From Candidatus Aalborgiella aggregata (GTDB lineage: Bacteria > Pseudomonadota > Gammaproteobacteria > Burkholderiales > Burkholderiaceae_C), in assembly GCA_016705065.1 (NCBI GenBank), contig JADIYY010000005.1:1-29353 (forward strand): a stretch of 29,353 nt of DNA. The letters run 5' to 3'. The notes below the pieces were generated by a model, which was given only the letters and a program-made list of their open reading frames with translations, did no database searches and had not been told where the DNA came from. The position numbers were made by a program, and so were the translations under genes. Of the stretch, positions 1 through 8,203 are shown piece after piece (the first letter of the stretch is position 1; each line of letters starts with the position of its first letter).

Positions 1-837
1 AAACATGAGTGCAGCGCCTCACGTGTTAGGATCGCGTGACGGCCAGCGCATGGGCGACTGGAAAATGGTGGATTCCATGATCGTGGACGGCCTGTGGGAT
101 GTGTAGAGCCAGTACCCCATGGGTGACCCATAACTGAAAACGTGGCGAAGAAATTTGCGATTACACGCGACATGCAAGACGCATTTATGACCGCTAGCCA
201 AGCCAAAGCGGCGGCAGCGCAAGAATGCCGGTCGTTTTAAAAAAAGACGAAATCATGCCGTTCAGCATTGCTCCAGAAAAGGGCGACCCGATTGTGTTTG
301 CGGCAGACGGAATTCATCAACCGCAAAGCCAATGCCGAAGCTGCCTTAGCAGGTCTGCGTCCGCGTTTGACAAAGCGGGCGGCGTGACGAAGGTAACGCT
401 TCAGGTATCAACTATTGGCGCTGCGTAGTGGTCATGACAGCCGCCAAAGCAGCGGCATTGGAGAAGCTGAACACCGATGGGGCGCATTGCCAGCTTTGCT
501 GCGCCAGGACTTGACCCCGCACCTGATGGGCATGGGGCCGGTGTCTGCATCGCAAAAAAGCATTGGCACGTGCGGGCTGGAAAGCGCAAGATTTGGACTT
601 ACTGAAATTAAGCAAGCCTTTGCCGCACAAGCGTGTGCAGTAAATCAAGAAAATGGGTTGGGATACCAGCAAGATCAATGTGAACGGTGGCGCCACTTGC
701 GTTTAGCCACCGAATTGGTGCATCAGGCTGCCTTATTTGGTCACGCTCTTGCATGAATGCAAAAACGCAATGCCAAAAAGGCATCGCATCCTTGGCATTG
801 GCGGCGCATGGGAGCCGCACTGACCATCGAGCGTTAA
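1..837 (+). CDS. phaA: Acetyl-CoA acetyltransferase (beta-ketothiolase), 3' part, frameshifted
   Basis: C-terminal part of a thiolase that condenses two acetyl-CoA to acetoacetyl-CoA, the first step of PHB synthesis. The 5' part, with the acylated Cys, lies outside the window. Pieces readable in different frames are MSAAPHVLGSRDGQRMGDWK near the start, KKFAITRDMQDAFM, LTPHLMGMGPVSASQK, and the active-site His region (AFSHRIGASG, expected SHPIGASG) near 700. The terminal Cys motif (expected SLCIGGGMG) is lost to base deletions near 795. At least six indels and some substitutions break the frame; the stop is TAA at 835-837. A phaB gene follows on the same strand, so a PHB role is likely; phaC probably lies upstream, but that is inference. 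It could also be a general acetyl-CoA acetyltransferase (atoB-like). The errors look like low-quality sequence at a contig end. Confidence 0.82.
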
Positions 838-880
838 CCATGTATATAGATAGTCTAAGTATTTTTTATATGAAAAATCA

Positions 881-929
881 GGCTATAGCAAGCGTATTTA
901 TTGCCTAGATTGCTATTAAATGCATAGCA
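881..929 (+). repeat. Dispersed palindromic repeat, copy R1
   Basis: A 49-bp unit beginning GGCTATAG, with core GTATTTATTGCCTA and ending in the hairpin arms TGCTAT and ATAGCA around TAAATGC. It lies between the thiolase gene and phaB. Copies R2 (2933-2981), R3 (9103-9152, reverse), R4 (17039-17087, reverse) and R5 (27300-27348) share the layout and most bases. The flank after R1 (TATCAGAGTATAAT) also resembles the flank after R5. Confidence 0.85.
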
Positions 930-983
930 TTATCAGAGTATAATAAAACAAATAAATTAACAACTTAAAAGAGGAGCATCAAC

Positions 984-1714
984 ATGAATGGAAAAGTAGC
1001 TTACGTCACAGGTGGTATGGGTGGTATCGGTACCGCTATTTGTCAGCGCCTGCATAAAGAAGGTTTCAAAGTCATGTGGGCTGTTGCCCAACACGCGACC
1101 ATGCCAAATGGATTGCCGAGCAAGCCGCTTGGGGCTACACCTTTACGCATCAGTAGGTAATGTGGGCGCATGGGGTCGACGGTTGAAGCATTAAGCAAAG
1201 CCAAAGCCGAACACGGCGTGATTGATGCTGGTAACAACAATGCCGGCATCACTCAAAGACCGCATGTTCTTAAAAATGACACGCGAAGACGGGATGCGGT
1301 GATTGAAACCAACCTCAACAGCATGTCCAACGTCACCAAGCAAGTGGTGGGCGACATGGTCGATGGGAGGATGGGGCCGCATCATCACCATCAGCTCGGT
1401 CAACGGCGAAAAAGGCTGAGCAGGTCAGACCAACTGACCAGCCGCCAAAGCCGGCATGGTTTCGCATGGCGCTGGCGCAAGAAATGGCGACCAAAGGTGT
1501 GACAGTGAATACTGTTAGCCCAGGCTATATTGGTACCGACATGGTCAACGCCATTCGCGCCGATGTGTTGGAAAAATTGTCGCATCCATTCCAGTCAAAA
1601 CGCTTGGGTAAGCCAGCCGAAATCGCATCCATCATCGCATGGTTGGCGTCAGAAGACGGTGGCTGCACCACAGGTGCAGACTTCTCGGTAAATGGTGGTT
1701 TGCACATGGGTTAA
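984..1714 (+). CDS. phaB: Acetoacetyl-CoA reductase, frameshifted
   Basis: NADPH-dependent short-chain dehydrogenase that reduces acetoacetyl-CoA to (R)-3-hydroxybutyryl-CoA for PHB synthesis. The start ATG at 984 has a GAGGAG ribosome site at 971-976. The N-terminus shows the Rossmann motif TGGMGGIG. Later pieces in shifting frames give a NNAGIT core, NLNSM-NVTKQVVGDM, the ISSVNGEKG region, and the clean C-terminus VNTVSPGYIGTDMV and ADFSVNGGLHMG, all typical of PhaB. The YxxxK active site is damaged by indels near 1430-1450 but recognisable (expected NYSAAKAG). Total length fits the usual 245 residues or so. At least five indels interrupt it. It follows the thiolase gene after 146 bp that contain repeat R1, and it ends at a strong terminator. 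Confidence 0.88.
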
Positions 1715-1753
1715 TCTGGGCTTCACATGTGTGGCATGTTGAATGAAAGTTCG

Positions 1754-1790
1754 AGCATGAATGAGTGATTCATTCATGCTTTTTCTTTTA
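1754..1790 (+). terminator. Rho-independent terminator after phaB
   Basis: A perfect 11-bp stem, AGCATGAATGA (1754-1764) and TCATTCATGCT (1770-1780), has a 5-nt loop and is followed by TTTTTCTTTT. It lies 40 bp after the phaB stop and before the next gene, so it should separate the PHB genes from the SRPBCC gene. Confidence 0.85.
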
Positions 1791-1804
1791 TAGGAGGCAA
1801 AATT

Positions 1805-2327
1805 ATGATTGCAAAACTTTTTTTAGCACTCGTTGCTTTATTGGCAGTCGTCTTGGTTGTTGCATCTACCAAGCCAGACAGTTTTCGTGTGGAACGTTCT
1901 GTCAGCATCAAGGCACCTGCGGACAAAATTTTCCCCTACATCAACGACCTGCACCAGTGGGACGCTTGGACTCCTTATAACCGCGACCCTGCTATGAAGA
2001 AAACCTTTGGTGGTAGCGCGCCGGCAAAGGGCAACTTATGGCTGGGGAGGCAACAAAGAGGTGGGTAAGGGCGATATGCTGATCCACCGAATCAAGCGCA
2101 CCAACCCAGTGCGCATGGACTTGCATTTTCAACAACCGTTTGAAGCCAACAACCAAGTTGATTTCAAATTGGTGACCGAAGGTGACAGCACCAAAGTCAC
2201 TTGGGGCATGGATGGCAAAAATAACATGATTTCCAAAGTCATGGGCCTGTTTTTCAACATGGACAACATGATTGGCAAAGATTTTCAAGCGGGTTTGGAC
2301 AAGCTCAAAACCGTCGCTGAGAAATAA
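1805..2327 (+). CDS. SRPBCC (START-like) family protein, one frameshift
   Basis: Small protein with an N-terminal hydrophobic helix (MIAKLFLALVALLAVVLVVA), followed by an SRPBCC / polyketide-cyclase-like fold: FRVERSVSIKAPADKIFPYI, then LHQWDAWTPYN, and after a frame change near 2031-2040 GKGDMLIHR, VTWGMDGKNNM and MDNMIGKDFQAGLDKLKTV. This start-to-end pattern matches membrane-anchored SRPBCC proteins of Proteobacteria, whose ligand is generally unknown. The ATG at 1805 has a strong AGGAGG site. It is convergent with the AHSA1-like gene, whose stop begins one base after this stop. No specific function can be read from the sequence. The single frameshift is probably a sequence error (expected GKG, one residue, YGWGGNKEVG). 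Confidence 0.75.
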
Positions 2328-2328
2328 T

Positions 2329-2850
2329 TCAAATTCCCTTTTTTACCATCGCTACCAGTTGGTCTGGGCAGCGCTCCAGCCAGCTTCGAAGCCCATGGCA
2401 TCGTGTTTTTGACAGCCTTTTTGATCCGCATGCAGAACAGTGGCGCGGTAGCGAGTGCCATCCACGCCATTCACCTTGTGTGGCGCCATTTCTACGATGG
2501 CGGTGAACATGAATTCGGTTTGTTCTTCGTCATTGCAGGGCACATTGGGTGGTGCAGGTTCTGTAGCCGGGCAGCAAGGCATTGGTCCAAACAATGCGCT
2601 CGTCTTTATGGTTTCTAAATAGCAACCTGTTCCTGGAAACTCTTGACCTTCTGGTGATTGCATCACTGTGTGCATTTTGCCGCCAGGGCGCACATCCACA
2701 TCGGCGTGAATGGTTTTCCATGGCAGTGGGCAAAACCACTGTTTAATTAAATCGGGTTCCGGTCCAAGCACGCCACACCAAATGCGGTGGCACATCGATG
2801 AAGCGCTCAAAAGTCAAATCCAATTTGGGGTTGAGTTCCTTCGTCTTCAT
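2329..2850 (-). CDS. AHSA1-like SRPBCC domain protein, frameshifted
   Basis: A member of the 'activator of Hsp90 ATPase homologue 1-like' SRPBCC family often paired with ArsR regulators. The start ATG (2848-2850) gives MKTKELNPKLDLTFERFI and then PPHLVWRAWTEPDLIKQWFC, with an extra G near 2765. Further signature pieces are ADVDVRPGGKMHTVMQSPEG, EQTEFMFTAIVEM, GTRYRATVLHADQ and EAGWSAA. Another indel near 2370 restores LVAMVKKG and a TGA at 2329-2331. The length of about 173 residues is normal for the family. It overlaps the ArsR gene by 44 bp, so the pair is almost certainly one transcript. The ligand is not known. Confidence 0.8.
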
Positions 2851-3393
2851 TTTTTTTCCTTTTAGATTTTGCAGCGGCTTTTGTCTTGGTCTGTGGCGAT
2901 TCGATTTTTGGCGAATTTATTTGGTCTATTTGGGCTGTAGGCGTTGTATTGATTGCCTGAGTTGCTATTAAATTTGTAGCTAAATCACTCTTAACAGTAT
3001 CCGCAGCGATTTCCTCTTTGCTTGACACTGCTGCTGCAGCAATAGCGGTTTCGCTGGTTTGCAAAGACTTTGCCACTTCATCTAAACGGTCTAAGCGTCC
3101 TTCCCACAGCAGCTTGTATTGGTCAATCCAATCGATAGCTTGCTTGAGTTTGGTACCATTGAGCTTGCAAGGGCGTTGCTGCTTTTGGACGGTTTTGGTC
3201 AACAAGCCGGCTTTTTCCAGCACCTTGATGTGCTTGGAAATGGCGGGCAAACTCATTTTGAATGGTGCCGCCAAATCATTGACTGTTGCCTCACCTTGCG
3301 ACAAGCGTTTGAGCATCGCGCGGCGCGTTGGGTCAGACAAGGCGGCAAAGTCGCGCTTAATGAATCTTGTTTGGATATGGATACTGCGGGCAT
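2807..3393 (-). CDS. ArsR-family winged-helix regulator with a long low-complexity tail
   Basis: DNA-binding regulator of the ArsR type that partners AHSA1-like SRPBCC genes. The wHTH spans roughly residues 15-95: the family hallmark SDPTRRAMLKRLSQGEATV, then the recognition helix in FKMSLPAISKHIKVLEKAG and CKLNGTKLKQAIDWI. The ATG at 3391-3393 gives MPAVSISKQDSLSATFAAL if one T near 3345 is restored; otherwise a TTG at 3338-3340 would start it. After about residue 100 comes an unusual tail rich in Ala, Thr and Lys, ending in GTQPQIGFDF. Part of this tail is encoded by dispersed repeat R2. It has no Cys metal site, so it is not a classic metal sensor. A palindrome 24 bp upstream of the ATG may be its own operator. 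Confidence 0.82.
2933..2981 (+). repeat. Dispersed palindromic repeat, copy R2, inside a coding region
   Basis: A 49-bp copy of the R1-R5 family (GGCTGTAG, GTATTGATTGCCTGA, TTGCTATTAAATTTGTAGC). It is read on the opposite strand as part of the ArsR tail, giving about LATNLIATQAINTTPTAQ. It is the only one of the five copies inside an open reading frame. Confidence 0.8.
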
Positions 3394-3416
3394 TGGTGCT
3401 GTCTCTTAATTGCTAG

Positions 3417-3432
3417 TTAACCTTTGGGTTAA
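3417..3432. promoter_or_regulatory. Putative ArsR self-operator palindrome
   Basis: The perfect inverted repeat TTAACC-TTTG-GGTTAA lies 24 bp upstream of the ArsR start, where autoregulating ArsR proteins usually bind. The sequence shows the symmetry and position; binding is inferred. Confidence 0.45.
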
Positions 3433-3510
3433 ATGTAGCAAGCTCAACAGCTTCTGTCAAATTGAATTGACACACTGTGAAAACGCCTTCAATGCTTCTT
3501 AATCAGCCTT

Positions 3511-4395
3511 TTAATCTGCCTCATAAGCCCGTAAAAAACTCGCAAATCGTGGTTTTCCTGATGGCGTGACATCTTTGGGGTGTAGGTTACAGTGCTGCCA
3601 ATGGCAGGTGGGTGTTGGCGTTCTTGGTCTGATAAACCTGTGCCCAGCTTGAAGCGAATGCCTTCGGGTGTTTTGACGACGAGTGCGCCTGTCATGCCGG
3701 CGTATTGCTTTTGCCGGCAATGTGCGATATCACTGTGGCTTCTGCATCCAGCCGTGGTTTGAGTTTGAGCAGCACATCGCTGCGCCCCGTGGTGTAGGGC
3801 GCTTTGGCCAAATGCAAACCAAACCTTCGCCACCTGCTTTGACAACGTCTTGCAGTTTGGCTTCCAATGGCGCGGTTGGCCGCTGTGAATTGCTGCACCG
3901 TTTGCACTGGTGCAAAGTTATTGCTTGCACGATGGCTTGCAGTTGCACATGGCGTTGTTCAAACGATTTGCTGGCAAAATTTTGGTAGGCTGGTAACTCA
4001 AATACCATGCAGTTGACTTGCTGCCATTCGCTGTCAATGGCTTGCGTTTTGCGCACAATACCAGAGAGCTTGTCAAACGCACCGCGTGCCAACCACAACT
4101 CGCCATCCAGCGCGGTTTTGGGTAACTTATCGGTGAACCACTGAGGCGCAGCAATGGCTTTACCACTGCGAAAGCGCAACTGCTTGCCGTCCCACAGTGC
4201 ACGCACGCCATCCAATTTTTCGCTGATCAAATAGCCTGCAGGGTCTATGCCAGCGGGTGCGTTTTTCGCCAACAACACAAGTTCTGCAGACTTGGTGTTG
4301 GCTTTGGCAAACAAGTTGCTGCCCAGTGATGAGCCTGCAACGAAAGTGATCAGCTGAGCAGTGAATGTGCGGCGGCGTATTGAACGTTGTGTCAT
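3511..4395 (-). CDS. Exported minimal ATP-dependent DNA ligase (LigE-like), frameshifted
   Basis: Small ATP-dependent DNA ligase with an export signal. The N-terminus (SIRRRTFTAQLITFVAGSSLG, then LFAKA) looks like a Tat or Sec signal, so the enzyme is probably periplasmic, as in the Lig E group. The nucleotidyltransferase motifs are present: motif I EKLDGVRALWDG with the adenylated Lys, then LRFRSGK, motif III LDGELWLARG, motif IV GGEGLV, and motif V LLKLKPRLDAEA. The end (PSGKPRFASFLRAYEAD) is the usual end of the OB domain. No extra DNA-binding domain is visible. At least three indels break the frame, near 3950, 3830-3840 and 3690. The start ATG directly follows the TAA of the upstream dioxygenase gene, so the two are co-transcribed. 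Confidence 0.82.
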
Positions 4396-5231
4396 TTAAT
4401 TCCAAATCATAGACCGCATGGATATGGAGCCCATGTCGATGCTGTCGTTGAACGTGCGCAACTCGTCTTTGCTGTCCAAAGCACCAGCAGAATAGAGCAG
4501 GGGCAAATAATGGTCGTGGGTAGGATGCGCTTGGGTGGCGAGTGAACCGAGTTTCAAAATTCGCTTAGCGCGGCATAATTTTTTGTCTGCCCATGTTTGG
4601 CGGTGATGGCATCAAACTCCAACGCCCAATCGTAGGGTTTGTCGTGGCGGTTGCGATCAAGCGTGCGCAGGTTGTGCACGATGTTGCCACTGCCCACAAT
4701 CAAAACGCCTTGGTGCCTCAATTGTTGCAACTGTTGCCCTAATTGGTAATGTTCAATCGGCGCACGGCTGTAATCCATGCTCAACTGCACCACAGGAATA
4801 TTCGCAGCTGGAAACATGGGTTTGAGCACCGCCCAAGCGCCGTGATCCAATCCCCATTGCTCTAAATCAACTTCCAAAAACCCCTTGGGAATGGGCGATA
4901 CCAATAACCGGCTCAGCTCTTGTGCCACTTTGGGCGCGCCAAGTGCGGGGTATTGTTGGTCAAACAGTGCTTGTGGAAAGCCACCAAAATCGTGAATGGT
5001 TTTTGGCTTGTCCATGCCTGTGAGCCACCAGCCACGTGTGATCCAGTGTGCAGAGATGCACAAAATGAGGCTTGGTTGAGGATATTTCTTGCCATCGCCA
5101 AATTCTTGGCCTAAAGCTTGCCATTGGCGGCGATAAGAATTGTCTTCAATCGCGTTCATCGGCGAGCCATGTCCGAAAAACAGCACCGGCATTTTGGGCG
5201 AAGGCGTTAAATTTTGCATATTTTTTAGCAT
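4396..5231 (-). CDS. ygiD: DODA-type extradiol dioxygenase (YgiD-like), one frameshift
   Basis: Class III ring-cleaving dioxygenase of the LigB / 4,5-DOPA family; the E. coli relative YgiD opens the DOPA ring. Metal-ligand motifs are visible: LFFGHGSPMN near the N-terminus, LCISAHW, GSGNIVHNL, and after the frameshift HPTHDHYLPLLYSAGA. A single missing T near 4557 (GAATTTT for GAATTTTT) makes the false stop; past it the frame runs to TAA at 4396-4398. Repaired length is about 279 residues. An in-frame ATG four codons downstream of 5231 is an equally good start. The natural substrate in this organism is unknown. The gene is divergent from phaZ and is followed by the ligase gene with no spacer. 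Confidence 0.85.
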
Positions 5232-5305
5232 AGTTGTGTCTGATTATGAAGATTATGTCGATATTGGGGTTTTCACTCCATTCGAATTCAAAATTTTAGG
5301 TTATA

Positions 5306-5316
5306 TTGCACTGCAA
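5306..5316. promoter_or_regulatory. Possible PhaR-type operator upstream of phaZ
   Basis: The perfect palindrome TTGCA-C-TGCAA lies in the 123-bp divergent region between ygiD and phaZ, 38 bp before the phaZ ATG. PHB regulators of the PhaR family bind TGCA-containing symmetric sites, so the position and sequence suit that role. PhaR itself is not in the window. Confidence 0.4.
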
Positions 5317-5354
5317 CATAATTATTTTTGTTAACTTTAAAGGTACAAAACACC

Positions 5355-6787
5355 ATGCTTTACCAACTCTACGAAACACAACGCTCACTGATGGAGCCGT
5401 TTGTCGATTTTGCCAAGGCATCGTCCAAAGTTTTGGGCAACCCCAAATCGCCATTCAGCCAAAATCCCATCATGCAACGCATGTCTGCGGGCTACGATTT
5501 GATGTACCGTTTGGGCAAAGATTATTTGAAGCCTGAATTCGGCATCAATACAGTTGAAATGGGCGATGTTGAAATTTCGATCAATGAGCGCATCGAAATG
5601 AGCAAACCGTTTTGTGATTTGATTCGCTTCAAGCGCTTCACCGATGACGTTGCCACTTTGCAAAAAACTCAAAGACCAACCTGCAGTATTGATTGTTGCG
5701 CCGCTGTCTGGCCACTACGCCACGCTGTTGCGCGACACCAGTGCACCATGCTCAAAGATCACAAGGTCTACATCACCGATTGGAAAAATGCCCGCACAGT
5801 GCCATTGACAGAAGGTGAGTTTCATCTGCATGATTACGCCAACTACGTGCAAGAATTTATTCGTCACCTGCAAGCCCAATATGGCAACTGCCATGTGATG
5901 AGTGTGTCAAACCCACTGTGCCAGTATTGGCAGCAGTGTCATTGATGGCATCGCGCGGTGAAAAAACGCCGCTGTCTATGGTGATGATGGGTGGACCGAT
6001 TGATGCCAGTTTGTCGCCAACAGCCGTGAACAATTTGGCCATGAATAAACCATTGTCATGGTTTGAAAGCCATGTGATTTACCGTGTGCCAAGTAATTTT
6101 GAAGGCGCAGGCCGCAAGGTCTATCCAGGCTTTTTGCAACACAGCGGCTTTGTGGCCATGAACCCGCAAAACCACCAAAACAGCCATTTTGATTACTTCA
6201 ATGATTTGATCAAAGGCGACAATTCCAGTGCCGATTCGCACCGCAAGTTTTATGACGAATACAACGCTGTGCTGGACATGGATGCCGACTACTATTTGGA
6301 AACCATCGCCACCGTTTTCCAAGAGTTCAAGCTTGTCAAAGGTACATGGGATGTGCAAAACCCACAAGGTAAATTAGAGCGCGTAAAGCCACAAGACATC
6401 ACTACCTCCGCACTCTTGACTGTAGAGGGTGAGTTGGACGATATTTCAGGCTCAGGCCAAACCCGTGCCGCACATGGTTTGTGCAAAGGCATTCCCAAAG
6501 CCCGTCAAGAACATTACGAAGCCAAAGGCGCTGGCCACTACGGCATTTTTAGCGGTCGTCGCTGGCGCGAACAGGTTTACCCGGTGGTGCAAGCCTTTAT
6601 TGCGAACAACCATGTGAAACAAACGGCAGTTGTTAAAGCTGTTGCAAAACCTGCTGCAAAAGCAGCCGTCAAGCCCAAAGCCATTGCCAAACCAAAAGCT
6701 ACTGCAGTTGTTAAAGTGAAAGTTGCTTCTAAAACAGCTGCACCTAATAATGTTGCAGTCAAAAAAACCGCAGCTAAAAAGCGCTAA
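5355..6787 (+). CDS. phaZ: Intracellular PHB depolymerase with Lys/Ala-rich tail, frameshifted
   Basis: Intracellular polyhydroxybutyrate depolymerase that breaks down stored PHB. The N-terminus MLYQLYETQRSLMEPFVDFA and the block AGYDLMYRLGKDY are typical. Two indels break the frame: an extra A near 5663 (after VATLQK; the hidden frame reads LKDQPAVLIVAPLSGHYATL), and a lesion near 5908, exactly at the nucleophile region. The family has a catalytic Cys in SVCQPTVPVLAAV; here two bases seem missing, so the Cys cannot be confirmed. Downstream the PHB_depo_C region is clean: MMGGPIDA, NFEGAGRKVYPGFLQ, ALLTVEGELDDISGSGQT, KGAGHYGIFSGRRWRE. About 55 residues beyond the usual end form a tail of Lys, Ala, Val and Pro ending KKTAAKKR. 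It converges on smpB with an 8-bp gap. Confidence 0.88.
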
Positions 6788-6795
6788 TTCAGCAG

Positions 6796-7331
6796 TTATT
6801 TAGAGCGTGACTTCATCGCACGCTCTACTTCGCGTTTGCCTTCACGGTCTTTGATGGTGTCGCGTTTGTCGTGCTCGGCCTTGCCTTTGGCCAGCGCGAT
6901 TTCGCACTTCACTTTGCCAGCTTTCAGTGAATGTTAACGGGCACCAAGGTGTAGCCCTTTTGCTCGACTTTGCCAATCAGTTTGTCAATTTCTTCGCGGT
7001 GTAGCAGCAGTTTTTTGGTGCGCACATTGTCTGGGTTCACGTGGGTCGATGCCGTGTGCATGGGGTTGATTTGGCAGCCGATTAAATACAGTTCACCATT
7101 GCGTATCACCACATAACCATCGGTCAACTGCACTTTGCCCGCGCGCAATGACTTCACTTCCCAACCTTCCAGCACCATGCCGCATTCAAAGCGCTCTTCA
7201 AAAAAATAATTGAAAGCGGCTTTCTTGTTATCGGCTATGCGTGTTTGCACCGGCTTGGCGTCAGACTTGGCTTTGGCAGCAGTCGGCTTAGGCTTGGTCG
7301 GTGGCGATACGGGTGAGGGAGATTTGGCCAT
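6796..7331 (-). CDS. smpB: SsrA-binding protein SmpB, one frameshift
   Basis: Binds tmRNA and takes it to stalled ribosomes for trans-translation. The core is unmistakable: IADNKKAAFNYFFEERFECG, LEGWEVKSLRAGKVQLTDG, YLIGCQINP and GYTLVPVNIH. A missing G near 6932 (TGAAAG for TGGAAAG) creates an early stop; past it the frame gives KAGKVKCEIALAKGKAEHDK, then REGKREVERAMKSRSK and TAA at 6796-6798, the normal C-terminal tail. The first 30 or so residues (PSPVSPPTKPKPTAAKAKSD) are a Pro/Lys-rich extension. Loss of SmpB by such a lesion is possible but unlikely next to so many similar lesions. It is divergent from ratA. No ssrA gene is in the window. Confidence 0.93.
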
Positions 7332-7401
7332 TAGAAATGTGGGAACGAAAGTGGAAGCGAAAATATTGGCGATAATTCAAACTGTACACATCACATTGTC
7401 C

Positions 7402-7857
7402 ATGAAAACCGTTCACAAGTCCGTCCTCATCTGGTACAGCACCGCACAAATGTTTGATTTGGTGACAGACGTGGTTCACTATCCGCAGTTTCTGCCGTGG
7501 TGTGACCATGCACGCGTGTTAGCGCTTACCGAAACAGGCATGAGTGCGGAAGTTGGGATAGCCATCGGTGGTGTGAAGCAATCTTTTACAACACAAAACG
7601 AGCACCACATAGATGAAGTCACGCAAACTAGGCATGTGATTTTGACTTTAGTGAATGGCCCTTTTTCAAATCTGGACGGACGTTGGGACTTTATTCCTGT
7701 AGGCGATGCCAGCCAAGGTGCCTGCCGCACCGAGCTGCGCTTGAACTACGGTTTTGACAACGCCATGCTGGCCAAACTGGTTGGCCCCGTATTTGACAAA
7801 ATCGCCGCCAGTTTTGTGGATGCGTTTGTCAAGCGCGCCGAGCAGGTTTACGGCTGA
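7402..7857 (+). CDS. ratA: RatA / Coq10-like START-domain protein
   Basis: Intact 151-residue protein of the Coq10/RatA SRPBCC family. Family features are YSTAQMFDLVTDVVHYPQFLPWC at the N-terminus, then EVGIAIGGVKQSF, LVNGPFSNLDGRW and DKIAASFVDAFVKRAEQVYG at the C-terminus. E. coli RatA was described as a toxin that blocks ribosomal subunit association; Coq10-type members are linked to ubiquinone. Which role applies here cannot be told from the sequence. The start at 7402 fits the family. An in-frame extension upstream to 7210 overlaps smpB and is not needed. rnfH follows after 8 bp, the usual RatA-RnfH pair. Confidence 0.9.
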   Translation: MKTVHKSVLIWYSTAQMFDLVTDVVHYPQFLPWCDHARVLALTETGMSAEVGIAIGGVKQSFTTQNEHHIDEVTQTRHVILTLVNGPFSNLDGRWDFIPVGDASQGACRTELRLNYGFDNAMLAKLVGPVFDKIAASFVDAFVKRAEQVYG

Positions 7858-7865
7858 TACAGTTA

Positions 7866-8203
7866 ATGACAGCTTTGCTCAACATTACTGTGGTGTATTC
7901 ACCCGCGCCAAGAGAAGTGCAAGAAAAGTCAATGGTCGTGCACAGCGGTTGTACCGTTCTGCAAGCTTTGCAGCAAGCCGAGATGCTGGATATTGCCTTG
8001 TCTGAAGGCAACACAGTGGGAATTTGGGGCAAAAAGACAAGTCCATCACACGTGTTAGAAAACCAAGACCGAATCGAAATCTACCGCCCCCTCAAAGTAG
8101 ACCCCAAAGTCGCAAGGCGTGAGCGCTTTCAAAAGCAGGTGCCAAGTCCAAGGGTGCAGGTCTGTTTGCCAAACGCAGAGTGGGTGGCAAGGCAGGTTAT
8201 TGA
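7866..8203 (+). CDS. rnfH: RnfH family ubiquitin-like protein, one frameshift
   Basis: Small beta-grasp (ubiquitin-like) protein conserved next to ratA; its function is not settled. The sequence runs NITVVYSPAPREVQEKSMVV, TVLQALQQAEML, NTVGIWGKKTSPSHVLENQD, RIEIYRPLKVDPKVARRERF, all typical. Near 8140 two bases (GT after AAGCAGG) appear missing; past that the expected end AKSKGAGLFAKRRVGGKAGY is followed by TGA at 8201-8203. The longer unshifted frame, to 8333, has no family similarity. The last 39 bp occur again at 8552-8590 (see repeat). Confidence 0.87.
8165..8203 (+). repeat. rnfH 3'-end direct repeat, copy 1 (in the gene)
   Basis: The last 13 codons of rnfH including the stop (FAKRRVGGKAGY). 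It is matched by 8552-8590 with 36 of 39 bases identical. Confidence 0.85.

Noticed and set aside
1..6787. Reading the broken PHB genes as true pseudogenes and a lost PHB pathway
   Set aside because: The same kind of indels hit smpB, guaA and msrA in the window, so sequence error explains them better.
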